Positions 33,058-43,384 of a DNA stretch of 64,000 nucleotides are shown in pieces. The notes beneath the pieces were generated by a model. That model saw only the letters and a program-made list of their open reading frames with translations. It ran no database searches and was not told the DNA's origin. Source of the stretch: Nocardioides seonyuensis. Lineage in GTDB: Bacteria; Actinomycetota; Actinomycetes; Propionibacteriales; Nocardioidaceae. Location: assembly GCF_004683965.1 (NCBI RefSeq), contig NZ_CP038436.1:310001-374000 (forward strand), written 5' to 3'. The translations under genes were made by a program, and so were the position numbers. Every line of letters begins with the position of its first letter. The first letter of the stretch is position 1.

Positions 33058-33347
33058 CTCCCGAGTCGGCGCCAAACCTCGCCGAGTCGGCGCCAAACCT
33101 CGCCGAGTCGGCGTCAACCCCTCGCCGAGTCGGCGTCAACCCCTCGCCGAGTCGGCGCTACCTGGGCCGGGTTGCCCGATCATCCGACGGGGACGTCATG
33201 GCCACGCCTACTCGACGGCGTGTTCACGCCGACTCGACGGTCGGTTCACGCCGACTCGACGGTCGGTTCACGCCGACTCGGCGATGGTTGGCGCCGACTC
33301 GGCGGTGGTTGGCGCCGACTCGGCGATGGTTCGCGCCGACTCGGGAG
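33058..33347. repeat. symmetric 290-bp element of two facing arrays of palindromic 21-22-bp repeats
   Basis: The core CGCCGAGTCGGCG, itself a perfect odd palindrome, recurs with 8-9-base linkers resembling CCAAACCT or TGAACCGAC. Five units run on the plus strand (33058-33157) and seven on the minus strand (33205-33347), facing each other across a 47-base centre. Seven cores are exact for the inner 11 bases GCCGAGTCGGC; the others differ by one to three. Both outer ends are the same 14-mer CTCCCGAGTCGGCG (33058-33071 on plus, 33334-33347 on minus). It fills most of the 349-bp gap between the methyltransferase start and the radical SAM stop and ends one base before that stop. No gene is visible inside. 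Confidence 0.9.
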
Positions 33348-33348
33348 T

Positions 33349-35310
<1,962 letters not shown>

Positions 35311-35369
35311 GGGAGTTGGCACCTCGCAGTGATCGGGGCGACGCGCAGGCGTCTGGGCGAGGAACCAGC

Positions 35370-37058
35370 CTACGTCGCGCGGCCCCGTCCGGCCGCCTTG
35401 CGGGCGTTCCTGCCCGTCTCCACGGGGTCGCTCGTGAGCGGTTCCCTGCCACCGGGGTACTCGTCGTCGTTGTTGCGGACCTTGCGCCTGCGACGCTTCC
35501 TCGGGACGTCGACGAAGGGGTCGGCCTCGGGGAACCCCCAGCGACCGCGCACGATGTTGCGCTCCCAGTCGTGCACCGACCCCTCGCGGGTGCGGGACTC
35601 GAAGTGGAAGAGCTCGACGGCCGCGACGTAGACGATGCGCAGGCCCTGGCGACGCACCTTGTAGCAGAGGTCCACGTCGTTGAAGTTGACCGGCAGACCC
35701 TCGGCGAACCCGCCCACCTCGAGGAAGGTGTCGCGCCGCATGGCGGCGCAGGCGGCAGTCACGCCGCTGGTCTCGCGGTTGATGATGAGCGCGCCGAAGG
35801 GGCCGTAGGACTCGCGCGGCAGCTCGCGGAACGGGTGGTGGTAGTGACCCCAGGCGTAGACGTGGCCAGCGTGCTGGACGGTGGTGTCACTGAAGTAGAG
35901 ACGGGCGCCGGTCATGCCCACGTCAGGCTCGTCCAGCGGCGCCACCAGCTGCTCGATCCAGCCGTCGGAGATCACCTCGACGTCGTCGTTGAGGAAGACC
36001 AGCCGGTCGCCGGTGGCCCGCAGGCACCCGACGTTCATCTTCTCGCTGTAGTTGAACGGCTTCGCGAACCGCTCGAGCACCAGCTTGTCGCCGGCGACCT
36101 CGCGCAGCTCGTCGAGCACCTCCGGAGGCGTCGGAACGTCGTGGACGATGACGATCTCGAGGTTGTCGTGGCCGGTGTGCTCGAGCAGCGACCGGACGGC
36201 CTCGACCACCATCACCCGGCGGGTGCCCCAGATGAGCGCTGACTGCCCGATCGTGGGGATGACGACCGACACCCGCACGGCCGGGTCGAGACGGCGGTGC
36301 ACCCGGTAGTGGCCGGGGACGGGGCCCTGGCCCACCTCGGCCTCGATGCCCAGCCGGTCGAGGTGGCTCTGCACGGCCTTGGCCCCCGCGATGGTGGCGT
36401 AGGGCTTGGCATTGATGTCGGCCGACGCCGACCCCTCCACGGCGCGCCAGTGGTAGAGGACCCGTGGGATGTGGACGACGCGGCGGGCGACCTCGCCGAC
36501 CCTCAGGGCGAGGTCGTGGTCCTGGGACCCGTCATAGCCCTCACGGAAGGCGCCGACCCGGCGCACGACATCGGTGCGCATCACCGAGAGGTGGGAGGTG
36601 TACATCTGGCCGCGCAGACGTTCGGGCGACCAGTCGGGCTTGCGGAACTCGTCGTAGAGCCGGCCCTCGTCGTCGATCTTGTCCTCGTCGGAGTAGAGGT
36701 AGTCGACGTCGTCGTGGGCCTCGATCATGCGGGCGTTGGCTGCCAGGGCGTCCGGGGTGAGCAGGTCATCGTGGTCGAGCAGGACGATGAACTCGCCGGT
36801 GGCTGCCTCGATCCCGTCGTTGGACGCCGCGACGATGTGCCCGTTGGTCTCGCGCTCGATGAGCCTGATGCGGGGGTCGCGGGCGGAGTGCTCGCGGATC
36901 AGGTCGCGCACGGCCTGCGAGGGCGAGCAGTCGTCGACCAGCAGCCACTCCCACTCCGCATGCTCCTGAGCCAGCACCGAGGCGATGGTGTCGCCCAGGA
37001 CGTCGAGAGGTGGTTCGTAGACGGGAGTGACGATCGAGAAGAGCGGGGCCTTGCTCAC
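35370..37058 (-). CDS. two-domain glycosyltransferase family 2 protein
   Basis: The 562-residue protein has two GT-A domains in tandem. The first (about 5-190) has FSIVTPVYEPPLDVL, LLVDDCS and LLDHDDLLTPDAL. The second (about 255-500) has VSVVIPTIGQSALIWG, VFLNDDVEVISDGW and NFNDVDLCYKVRRQG. A basic tail (RKRRRRK) follows. Tandem GT2 proteins of this kind often build rhamnan-, galactan- or teichoic-type surface polymers; the sugar is unknown. The GTG start lies in the stop of the coiled-coil gene (GTGA). It sits between rodA and the radical SAM gene, where a glycan enzyme is not expected. Confidence 0.9.
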   Translation of the reverse strand: MSKAPLFSIVTPVYEPPLDVLGDTIASVLAQEHAEWEWLLVDDCSPSQAVRDLIREHSARDPRIRLIERETNGHIVAASNDGIEAATGEFIVLLDHDDLLTPDALAANARMIEAHDDVDYLYSDEDKIDDEGRLYDEFRKPDWSPERLRGQMYTSHLSVMRTDVVRRVGAFREGYDGSQDHDLALRVGEVARRVVHIPRVLYHWRAVEGSASADINAKPYATIAGAKAVQSHLDRLGIEAEVGQGPVPGHYRVHRRLDPAVRVSVVIPTIGQSALIWGTRRVMVVEAVRSLLEHTGHDNLEIVIVHDVPTPPEVLDELREVAGDKLVLERFAKPFNYSEKMNVGCLRATGDRLVFLNDDVEVISDGWIEQLVAPLDEPDVGMTGARLYFSDTTVQHAGHVYAWGHYHHPFRELPRESYGPFGALIINRETSGVTAACAAMRRDTFLEVGGFAEGLPVNFNDVDLCYKVRRQGLRIVYVAAVELFHFESRTREGSVHDWERNIVRGRWGFPEADPFVDVPRKRRRRKVRNNDDEYPGGREPLTSDPVETGRNARKAAGRGRAT

Positions 37059-37393
37059 CGCCCGCCCCCGAGGACCTTGCGGGCGACACGACGACCGAGG
37101 GCCGGCTGCCGCTGGGCGGCCTCGAGCTCTGCGGTGACCCGGGCCAGCCGCTGGCGCAGCTCCCGGGTGATTGCCCGCTCCTCCTGGAGCTTGCGGCGCA
37201 CGTTGGACAGCATCTTGCGAGCGCGGTTGGCCTCCCTCAGCAGCCGCTTGTTGTCGCTGGTCAGCCGGGCCACCTGCGCCTCGGTGCCGATGATGTGGTC
37301 ACGCTGGGTGAGCACCTGGTGACGTGCCTCCATGACCTCGGCCTCCCACCGCTCGACCTGGTCTCCGGCAGCACGTCCGTCCTCGCCCACCAC
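37055..37393 (-). CDS. small coiled-coil protein coupled to the GT2 gene
   Basis: The 112-residue protein is almost wholly helical and charged, with heptad patterns from about 10 to 95 (EAEVMEARHQVLTQRDHI and LLREANRARKMLSNVRRKL). There is no membrane segment or enzymatic motif. GAGGAG lies five bases before the GTG start. The stop overlaps the two-domain GT2 start, so it may dimerise with or scaffold that enzyme. Function unknown. Confidence 0.75.
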   Translation of the reverse strand: MVGEDGRAAGDQVERWEAEVMEARHQVLTQRDHIIGTEAQVARLTSDNKRLLREANRARKMLSNVRRKLQEERAITRELRQRLARVTAELEAAQRQPALGRRVARKVLGGGR

Positions 37394-37451
37394 GACATCT
37401 CCTCACACCTGCGCGTCCTCGTTGTCCGGGTCAGGCTAGTACGCCGCCGGC

Positions 37452-38651
37452 TCAGCGCCGGACGAGGACTCGGGTCGCGTCGACCACACCCCGCCTGGGA
37501 CCCGGCGCGCCGGACCGCAGGGCGATGTTCTGGAGCAGGCCCAGGGCGAGCATGCCCGCGAACAGCGAGCTGCCGCCGTACGACACGAAGGGCAGGGGCA
37601 CACCGGTCACGGGCATGATGCCCAGGCACATGCCGATGTTCTGAAAGGCCTGGAAGCCCCACCAACAGGCGATCCCGGCGGCGGCCACCCTGCCGAAGAC
37701 GTCGCGAGCCTCGACCGCGACGACGAGGGCACGCCAGATCAGCACTCCCAGCAGCAGGATGACCAGGCCGGCACCGACCAGGCCGAGCTCCTCGCCGGCG
37801 ACGGTGAAGATGAAGTCGGTGTGCTGCTCGGGGACGAACCCCGACCGCGTCTGGGAGCCGTCGAAGAGGCCCTGGCCGAACAGCCCACCGTTGCCGACGG
37901 CGATCCGCGCCTGCTCGGTGTTGTAGCCGGCGCCGCGCGGGTCGAGCCCGGGGTTGGTGAACGCCAGGAAGCGGTCGACCTGGTAGTCCTCCAGGACTCC
38001 GAGCAGCACGGCGACCACGGCGGCACCGACTCCGGCGATCGTGAGGCCCGCCAGCCAGGCCCGGCCGGCCCCGGCGACGGCGAGGACGCCGAAGACGGTC
38101 GCGGACAGCACCAGCATCGTGCCCAGGTCGGGCTGGAGGAGGATCAAGGCGGCGGGGACGGCCGCGATCGCGAGCATCCCGAGGACCTCCAGCGTGCCGA
38201 CGCCGCGACCCCGTCGCCCCTCGGCCCGCTCGGCCACGAGCAGGGCCATGCCGATGACCACGGCGAGCTTGGCGAACTCGGACGGCTGGATCGACATCCC
38301 ACCCAGCTGCAGCCACGAGCGGGAGCCGTTGATCGTGGAGCCCGCGACGAGCACGAGCACCAGCCCCACGACGCTCGCGAGGTAGGCCAGTGGCGCCAGG
38401 ATGCGCACCCACCGGTGGTCGGTCGCGAGGACCAGGACCATCAGGACCAGGCCGATGGCCACGTTGACCAGCTGCTTGCGCAGGTAGGCCGCCGGGTCGC
38501 CGCCGGTCAGGTCGACGCGGGTGGAGGTGGCCGACCACACGAGCAGGGTGCCGAGGAGGACCAGGGCGAACGCGGCAAGCATGAGGAGCCAGTCGAGCCC
38601 GGGTGCACGCCAGCCCATCCGGACGCTCGTGCCGTGTGCGGTGGTGCTCAT
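37452..38651 (-). CDS. rodA: peptidoglycan glycosyltransferase RodA (SEDS)
   Basis: RodA polymerises lipid II during elongation, with PBP2 as partner. The 399-residue polytopic protein has about ten helices and SEDS motifs: GSRSWLQLGGMSIQPSEFAKL, LQPDLGTMLVL, and the loop with AGYNTEQARIAVGNGGLFGQG and PEQHTDFIF, then GMMPVTGVPLPFVSYGGSS-type GIMPVTGVPLPFVSYGGSS. Its ATG overlaps the mrdA stop (ATGA). Confidence 0.97.
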   Translation of the reverse strand: MSTTAHGTSVRMGWRAPGLDWLLMLAAFALVLLGTLLVWSATSTRVDLTGGDPAAYLRKQLVNVAIGLVLMVLVLATDHRWVRILAPLAYLASVVGLVLVLVAGSTINGSRSWLQLGGMSIQPSEFAKLAVVIGMALLVAERAEGRRGRGVGTLEVLGMLAIAAVPAALILLQPDLGTMLVLSATVFGVLAVAGAGRAWLAGLTIAGVGAAVVAVLLGVLEDYQVDRFLAFTNPGLDPRGAGYNTEQARIAVGNGGLFGQGLFDGSQTRSGFVPEQHTDFIFTVAGEELGLVGAGLVILLLGVLIWRALVVAVEARDVFGRVAAAGIACWWGFQAFQNIGMCLGIMPVTGVPLPFVSYGGSSLFAGMLALGLLQNIALRSGAPGPRRGVVDATRVLVRR

Positions 38652-40768
38652 CGGCGCCTCCGCGCGACCGGCGGCAGGATCGACCCGTCGTCGAGGAAGG
38701 TCGGCAGCTGCCGCGGGGGACGCGTGCCGGGGATCGCCGCACGCGCGGGCACGACCTTCTCGCCCTCCACGCCGTACAGCGCCTCCCAGATCGCGCGGAT
38801 GCCGTCGCCGGTCGAGCCCGAGCCGGTGCCGCCCTGGCTGATCATCATCACCACGACGTAGTCGTCGGAGTAGGAGGCGACCCAGCCGGTGGTCTGCTTG
38901 CCGTAGACCTCGGCCGACCCGGTCTTGGAGCGGATGACCACGTCGTCGAGAGGGAAGCCGCCCATCTTCCAGGCCATCGTGCCCTGGCGGGTGACGTTCT
39001 TGAGGGCTTCGTCGATGTAGTCGAGGTACTTCGCCGGGACCTTGACCTTGCCCGACTTGCGCGGCGCGATCCGTCGCAGCACCTTGCCCTCGGGGCTGAC
39101 GATGGCCTTGGCGACCGTCGGCGCCCACAGGATGCCCCCGTTGCCCAGCGCGGCGTACGCGCGGGCGAGCTGGAGCGGGGTGACGATGGTGTCGCCCTGG
39201 CCGATGCTGAAGTTGACCGCGTCGCCGGCCCGGTAGGCATAGCCCTCGAGGCAGAACTCCCGGGCGAACTTGTAGACGAAGTCGCTGGTCGCCCGCGTCT
39301 GCGGCTTGTCGGCGATCTTGCAGTAGTAGTCCTTCTGGGACTCGAAGTAGGCGCGCTTCCACCGGCGGTCGGCGATCCGCCCCGGCGCCTCGCCCGGCAG
39401 GTCGATCCCGGTGCGGGAGCCGAACCCGAACTCCTTGGCCTCCTCGACGAGGGGGTCGCGAGCGTCGACGTCGGCCACGTCGGTGCCGAAGCGTTGCCAG
39501 TAGTCGTAGCCGATCCGGTAGAAGAAGGTGTTGCAGGAGACCTCGAGCGCCTTGGCGAAGCCGATGTTGCCGTAGGTGCCGGACTCGTAGTTCTTGAAGG
39601 GTCGGTTGCCGACCTGGAAGCTGGACGGGCACGGGATCGAGGTGTCCATCGAGTAGCCGTTGGTGAGCGCCCCCGCCGTCATGAAGGGCTTCCACGTCGA
39701 CCCGGGCGCAAACTGCCCCTGCGTCGCACGCGAGAGAAGCGGTGTCCCGGCCTTCTCGGAGTAGAGGTGGTCGAGCTGCTTGTCGGAGATGCCGCCGACC
39801 CACACGCCGGGGTCATAGGTCGGTTGGCTGGCCATCGCGACGACGCGCCCTGTCCTGGCCTCGAGGACCACGGCGGCCCCGGAGTCGGCCTCGTAGCGTC
39901 GCCCCGTGACGGGGTCCATCTCGGCGCGCTGGGCCTTGATCCGGGCGGCGAGCTGGCGCTCGACCACGGCCTGGACCTTGGCGTCGATCGAGGTCACCAC
40001 GGTGTCCCCGGGCGTGCTCTCGACCACCGAGTCGTCACCGAGCACCCGGCCCATCGAGTCCACCGCCACACGTCGGTAGCCCGGCAGGCCTCGCAGCCAC
40101 TGGTCGTACTGCTTCTCGACGCCGGCACGACCCACCGAGGACGCCCCGTTGAGGGACTGGTCGTCGACCTCCTTGGCGGCGTCGTACTCGTCCTCGGTGA
40201 TGGGGCTGAGGTAGCCGAGGACGTGGGCCAGGTTGACGCCGAACGGGCGGGGATAGTCGCGGACGGTCTGCTGGTCGGCCACGACACCGGGGTAGTCCTC
40301 CGGCTGCTCGAGGATCCGGAGCGCGACGTCCTTGCCGGTGTCGACGGCGACCGGGACCGGCTGGTAGGGCGAGCCGTTCCAGCACGTGTCGCGGACGCTG
40401 CCCTCGTGGCCGCAGGTGACCAGGCGTGCCTCGATGTCGTCGGCCGGCTTCCCGACGACGACCGAGACCCGGCGGACGAGCTCCTCGCGCTGCTTCTCCC
40501 CCAGCTTGTCGAGCACGAAGCGGTCGAGCGAGATGACCCACGAGGTGCGGTTGGAGACGAGAGGGCGGCCCTGGTCGTCGACGATCAGGCCGCGCTGGGG
40601 TTGTACGACGACGTCTCGCACGGACTGGTCGGCAGCCTGCGCCTGGTAGGTCTCACCCCCGATGACCTGGAGGTAGTAGAGCCTCACGAACAGCGTCGTG
40701 AACAGCGCGAAGACCAGCGCCTGGATCACCACCAGGCGCAGCGTGCTGCGCTGGGCCCCACGCGTCAC
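38648..40768 (-). CDS. mrdA: penicillin-binding protein 2 (class B transpeptidase)
   Basis: PBP2 cross-links peptidoglycan during rod-like growth. The 706-residue protein has one N-terminal helix (about 10-30) and a pedestal domain with YYLQVIGGETY. The transpeptidase domain has Ser357-T-W-Lys360, Ser411-C-Asn413 and Lys615-Thr-Gly617. Extra cysteine pairs occur in the pedestal (CGHEGSVRDTC) and near the active-site domain (YYCK...EFCLEG), perhaps extracytoplasmic disulfides. The GTG start lies in the mreD stop (GTGA), and it is coupled to rodA. Confidence 0.96.
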   Translation of the reverse strand: MTRGAQRSTLRLVVIQALVFALFTTLFVRLYYLQVIGGETYQAQAADQSVRDVVVQPQRGLIVDDQGRPLVSNRTSWVISLDRFVLDKLGEKQREELVRRVSVVVGKPADDIEARLVTCGHEGSVRDTCWNGSPYQPVPVAVDTGKDVALRILEQPEDYPGVVADQQTVRDYPRPFGVNLAHVLGYLSPITEDEYDAAKEVDDQSLNGASSVGRAGVEKQYDQWLRGLPGYRRVAVDSMGRVLGDDSVVESTPGDTVVTSIDAKVQAVVERQLAARIKAQRAEMDPVTGRRYEADSGAAVVLEARTGRVVAMASQPTYDPGVWVGGISDKQLDHLYSEKAGTPLLSRATQGQFAPGSTWKPFMTAGALTNGYSMDTSIPCPSSFQVGNRPFKNYESGTYGNIGFAKALEVSCNTFFYRIGYDYWQRFGTDVADVDARDPLVEEAKEFGFGSRTGIDLPGEAPGRIADRRWKRAYFESQKDYYCKIADKPQTRATSDFVYKFAREFCLEGYAYRAGDAVNFSIGQGDTIVTPLQLARAYAALGNGGILWAPTVAKAIVSPEGKVLRRIAPRKSGKVKVPAKYLDYIDEALKNVTRQGTMAWKMGGFPLDDVVIRSKTGSAEVYGKQTTGWVASYSDDYVVVMMISQGGTGSGSTGDGIRAIWEALYGVEGEKVVPARAAIPGTRPPRQLPTFLDDGSILPPVARRRR

Positions 40769-41277
40769 GTCGCCACCCACTGCGGGCTGGACCGCTCGAA
40801 GAGCCGCATCAGCGGCGGGAGCGCGAACGGCGTGAGGAGGACGTCCCACACCACCGCGACCAGCACGACCTCCAGCAGCCCGCCGACGGAGAACGACGCG
40901 TCACCGATCAGCACGCCGCTGAGCGCGAAGACCGACGTGGCCACGAACGAGGCGGCCGCGACGGTGCCGACCACGGCCAGCGAGGAAGGCTTCACGTCCT
41001 GGCGGACGCGGGCAGCGAGGAACGCCGCCAGGGTCAGGGCGAGCGCCCACCGCCCCGCCACGTGGTCAGCCGGTGGCGCCAGGTCGAGCGCCACCCCCGC
41101 GGTGAACGCGAGCAGCAGCGCGAATGGAGCATCGACGCTCAGGGCCGCCGCGACCACGACGAGCAGGCACAGGTTGGGGACGATGCCGTGCCAGGCCAGG
41201 TGCGGGAAGACCGAGACCTGCAGGACCAGCGCGACGACGACGGCCGCAAGCGCGACCACCCACCTGACCGCACTCAT
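40765..41277 (-). CDS. mreD: rod shape-determining protein MreD
   Basis: MreD is a small polytopic membrane protein of the elongation complex. The 170-residue product has about five hydrophobic segments and a short hydrophilic middle (AARVRQDVKPSS). Family sequence conservation is low, but position between mreC and mrdA, size and topology make the call. It overlaps both neighbours by four bases. Confidence 0.92.
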   Translation of the reverse strand: MSAVRWVVALAAVVVALVLQVSVFPHLAWHGIVPNLCLLVVVAAALSVDAPFALLLAFTAGVALDLAPPADHVAGRWALALTLAAFLAARVRQDVKPSSLAVVGTVAAASFVATSVFALSGVLIGDASFSVGGLLEVVLVAVVWDVLLTPFALPPLMRLFERSSPQWVAT

Positions 41278-42212
41278 CTCAGGCTCCCGTCGGCCTCGAC
41301 GACCGCACGGTCGCTGGAGGTGCCGGAGGGTACGACGACGCCGACCACGTCGAGGGCGGAGAAGTCGACGAACGGCTCGACCACCGCCCGTTGGGTGGCC
41401 TCGCGCAGGCTGCTGAAGACGTCGGTGACGCGCCCGATCGGGACACCCGGTTCGTAGGGACCGCCCGAGCTGCCCCAGGTGACGACCACGTCGTCCTTGG
41501 CCGGGACGACCGTGTCGTCGAGGAGTCGCAGGTCCAGGCCGGAGTCGTCGGAGAAGGACCCGCTGCCGGTGACGAACCCGATCTCCATGCTGGAACCGAC
41601 GCGACCGCCCACGGTGGAGTCGGGGTCGGCGATCAGCAGCACGGTCGCTGTCGTCCGGGTGACCCGCAGGACCCGGCCGACGAGGCCGTCGTTGTTGAGC
41701 ACCGTGAGGTCGGGGCCGATGCCCGCCTGGGAGCCGGCGTCGATGGTGACGGTGAAGCTGCCGGACTGGCGTGGCCCGTAGGCGACCACACGGGCCGGGA
41801 CGAGCGCCCGGCCGAGGTCCTCGGCGGCGCGGGTGAGTCCGTCGTACTGCTGGAGGCGGTTGCGGTCCACGCCCGAGCTCTCCACCTGACCCCGGAGGTC
41901 GGCATTGGCGGCAGTGAGCTGGGCGACCTCCTCGGAGAGGTCGTCCTTGCTGCGGAACCAGCCGGGCACGGCGGTGAAGGGGCGGACCGCGGACGCCGTC
42001 GCGGACTCGATCGGGCCGAACGCCTCACCGACGACGGCGCGCACCGGCTCCAGGGGCGAGTCGTCGCCGGTGGACACGTCGAGCGTCACCAGCGTGACGC
42101 TGGCCAGCACCAGGGCGACGAGCAGGGAGCGCGGCGAGCGGTTGCGGGACTCGAGGCGGTCGAGCCCACGCCAGCGACGCTCGCGCCCCTCCTGCCCCCC
42201 GAACGCACGCAT
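41274..42212 (-). CDS. mreC: rod shape-determining protein MreC
   Basis: MreC has one membrane helix and an outer beta domain that binds PBP2. The 312-residue product has the helix at about 30-48, a coiled-coil (SEEVAQLTAANADLRGQV, about 98-130), then the beta domain with ARVVAYGP, GSQAGIGPDLTVLNNDGLVG and a late VTWGSSGGPYEPGVPIGRV. The start MRAFGGQE is chosen because the longer open frame runs back into mreB. It follows mreB by 13 bases and is coupled to mreD. Confidence 0.95.
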   Translation of the reverse strand: MRAFGGQEGRERRWRGLDRLESRNRSPRSLLVALVLASVTLVTLDVSTGDDSPLEPVRAVVGEAFGPIESATASAVRPFTAVPGWFRSKDDLSEEVAQLTAANADLRGQVESSGVDRNRLQQYDGLTRAAEDLGRALVPARVVAYGPRQSGSFTVTIDAGSQAGIGPDLTVLNNDGLVGRVLRVTRTTATVLLIADPDSTVGGRVGSSMEIGFVTGSGSFSDDSGLDLRLLDDTVVPAKDDVVVTWGSSGGPYEPGVPIGRVTDVFSSLREATQRAVVEPFVDFSALDVVGVVVPSGTSSDRAVVEADGSLR

Positions 42213-42225
42213 CAGACGCCACCCA

Positions 42226-43254
42226 TCAGAACCGCCGGGGGTCGGAGACGAGGACCTGCTGGAGTGCTTCGAACTCCTCGACGCACCTGCCTGCGCCGAG
42301 GGCCACCGACGAGAGGGGATCCTCGGCGACGTGGACGGGCATGCCGGTCTCGTGACGCAGCCGCTCGTCGAGGCCGCGGAGCAGCGCGCCACCCCCGGTG
42401 AGGACGATGCCGCGGTCCATGATGTCGCCGGCGAGCTCGGGCGGAGTCTGGTCGAGGGTGCTGCGCACCGCGTCGACGATGTTGTGCAGCGGCTCCTCGA
42501 GCGCCTGGCGGAGCTCGGCGCTCGAGACCACCACGGTGCGAGGCAGCCCGGAGACCATGTCGCGACCGCGGATCTCGGCGTCGGGCTCGGTCGGCAGGGG
42601 GAAGGCCGAGCCGAGGGTCATCTTCATCTCCTCGGCGGTCCGCTCCCCAAGCATCAGGGAGTACTCCTTCTTCATCCAGGCGATGATCGCCTGGTCGAGG
42701 TCGTCACCCGCCGTGCGCACGGACATGCTCGTGACGATGCCGCCGAGACTGATCACCGCGACCTCGGTGGTGCCTCCGCCGACGTCGACCACCATGTTGC
42801 CGGTCGCTTCGTGCACCGGCAGTCCGGCGCCGATCGCGGCCGCCATGGGCTCCTCGACGATGTAGACGCGACGGGCTCCTGCTTGGTAACCGGCCTCCTT
42901 GACCGCGCGCTGCTCCACGGCGGTGATGCCCGAGGGCACGCAGATGACCATCCTCGGCTTGGCGAGGTAGCGGCGTCGGTGGACCTGGTGGATGAAGAAT
43001 CGCAGCATCTGCTCGGTCGCCTCGAAGTCGGCGATCACGCCGTCCTTGAGCGGGCGGATGGCGGTGATGTTGTCGGGAGTGCGGCCGATCATCCGCTTGG
43101 CCTCGTGCCCCACCGCGAGCACCTCGCCGGTCGTGGAGTTCATCGCGACCACCGACGGCTCGTCGAGCACGACGCCCTTGCCGCGCACGTAGACGAGGGT
43201 GTTGGCGGTGCCGAGGTCGACGGCCATGTCACGGCCGATCACGCTGGTTGCCAT
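42226..43254 (-). CDS. mreB: actin-like protein MreB
   Basis: MreB forms membrane-associated filaments that guide wall growth. The 342-residue protein has the actin-fold motifs VDLGTANTLVY (phosphate 1), VDVGGGTTEVAV (phosphate 2) and IVLTGGGALLRGL (adenosine). It heads mreB-mreC-mreD-mrdA-rodA on the minus strand. The 130-base space to the divergent DUF937 gene should hold both promoters, and includes a 7-bp stem (43287-43293 with 43307-43313) in the mreB leader. Confidence 0.98.
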   Translation of the reverse strand: MATSVIGRDMAVDLGTANTLVYVRGKGVVLDEPSVVAMNSTTGEVLAVGHEAKRMIGRTPDNITAIRPLKDGVIADFEATEQMLRFFIHQVHRRRYLAKPRMVICVPSGITAVEQRAVKEAGYQAGARRVYIVEEPMAAAIGAGLPVHEATGNMVVDVGGGTTEVAVISLGGIVTSMSVRTAGDDLDQAIIAWMKKEYSLMLGERTAEEMKMTLGSAFPLPTEPDAEIRGRDMVSGLPRTVVVSSAELRQALEEPLHNIVDAVRSTLDQTPPELAGDIMDRGIVLTGGGALLRGLDERLRHETGMPVHVAEDPLSSVALGAGRCVEEFEALQQVLVSDPRRF

Positions 43255-43384
43255 GCGCTGCCTCGCTGGGTGCCTGGGTCAGGTCTGGGGAAGGGACCCC
43301 GAAGAGCTTCCCCGACGTCCTCGCTCAGGTTAGGTAGCGGCGTCGGCTGTTCCGCGGAGGACACGCGGCGGCTAGGTTGCAGAG

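Noticed and set aside
33058..33347. CRISPR array
   Set aside because: Units are 21-22 bp with 8-9-base linkers, not 28-37-bp repeats with unique ~30-bp spacers. The arrays face each other, and no cas genes are near.
38603..41416. Long plus-strand open frame opposite mrdA-rodA
   Set aside because: Same GC-driven shadow effect; the real genes on minus have catalytic motifs and coupled starts.
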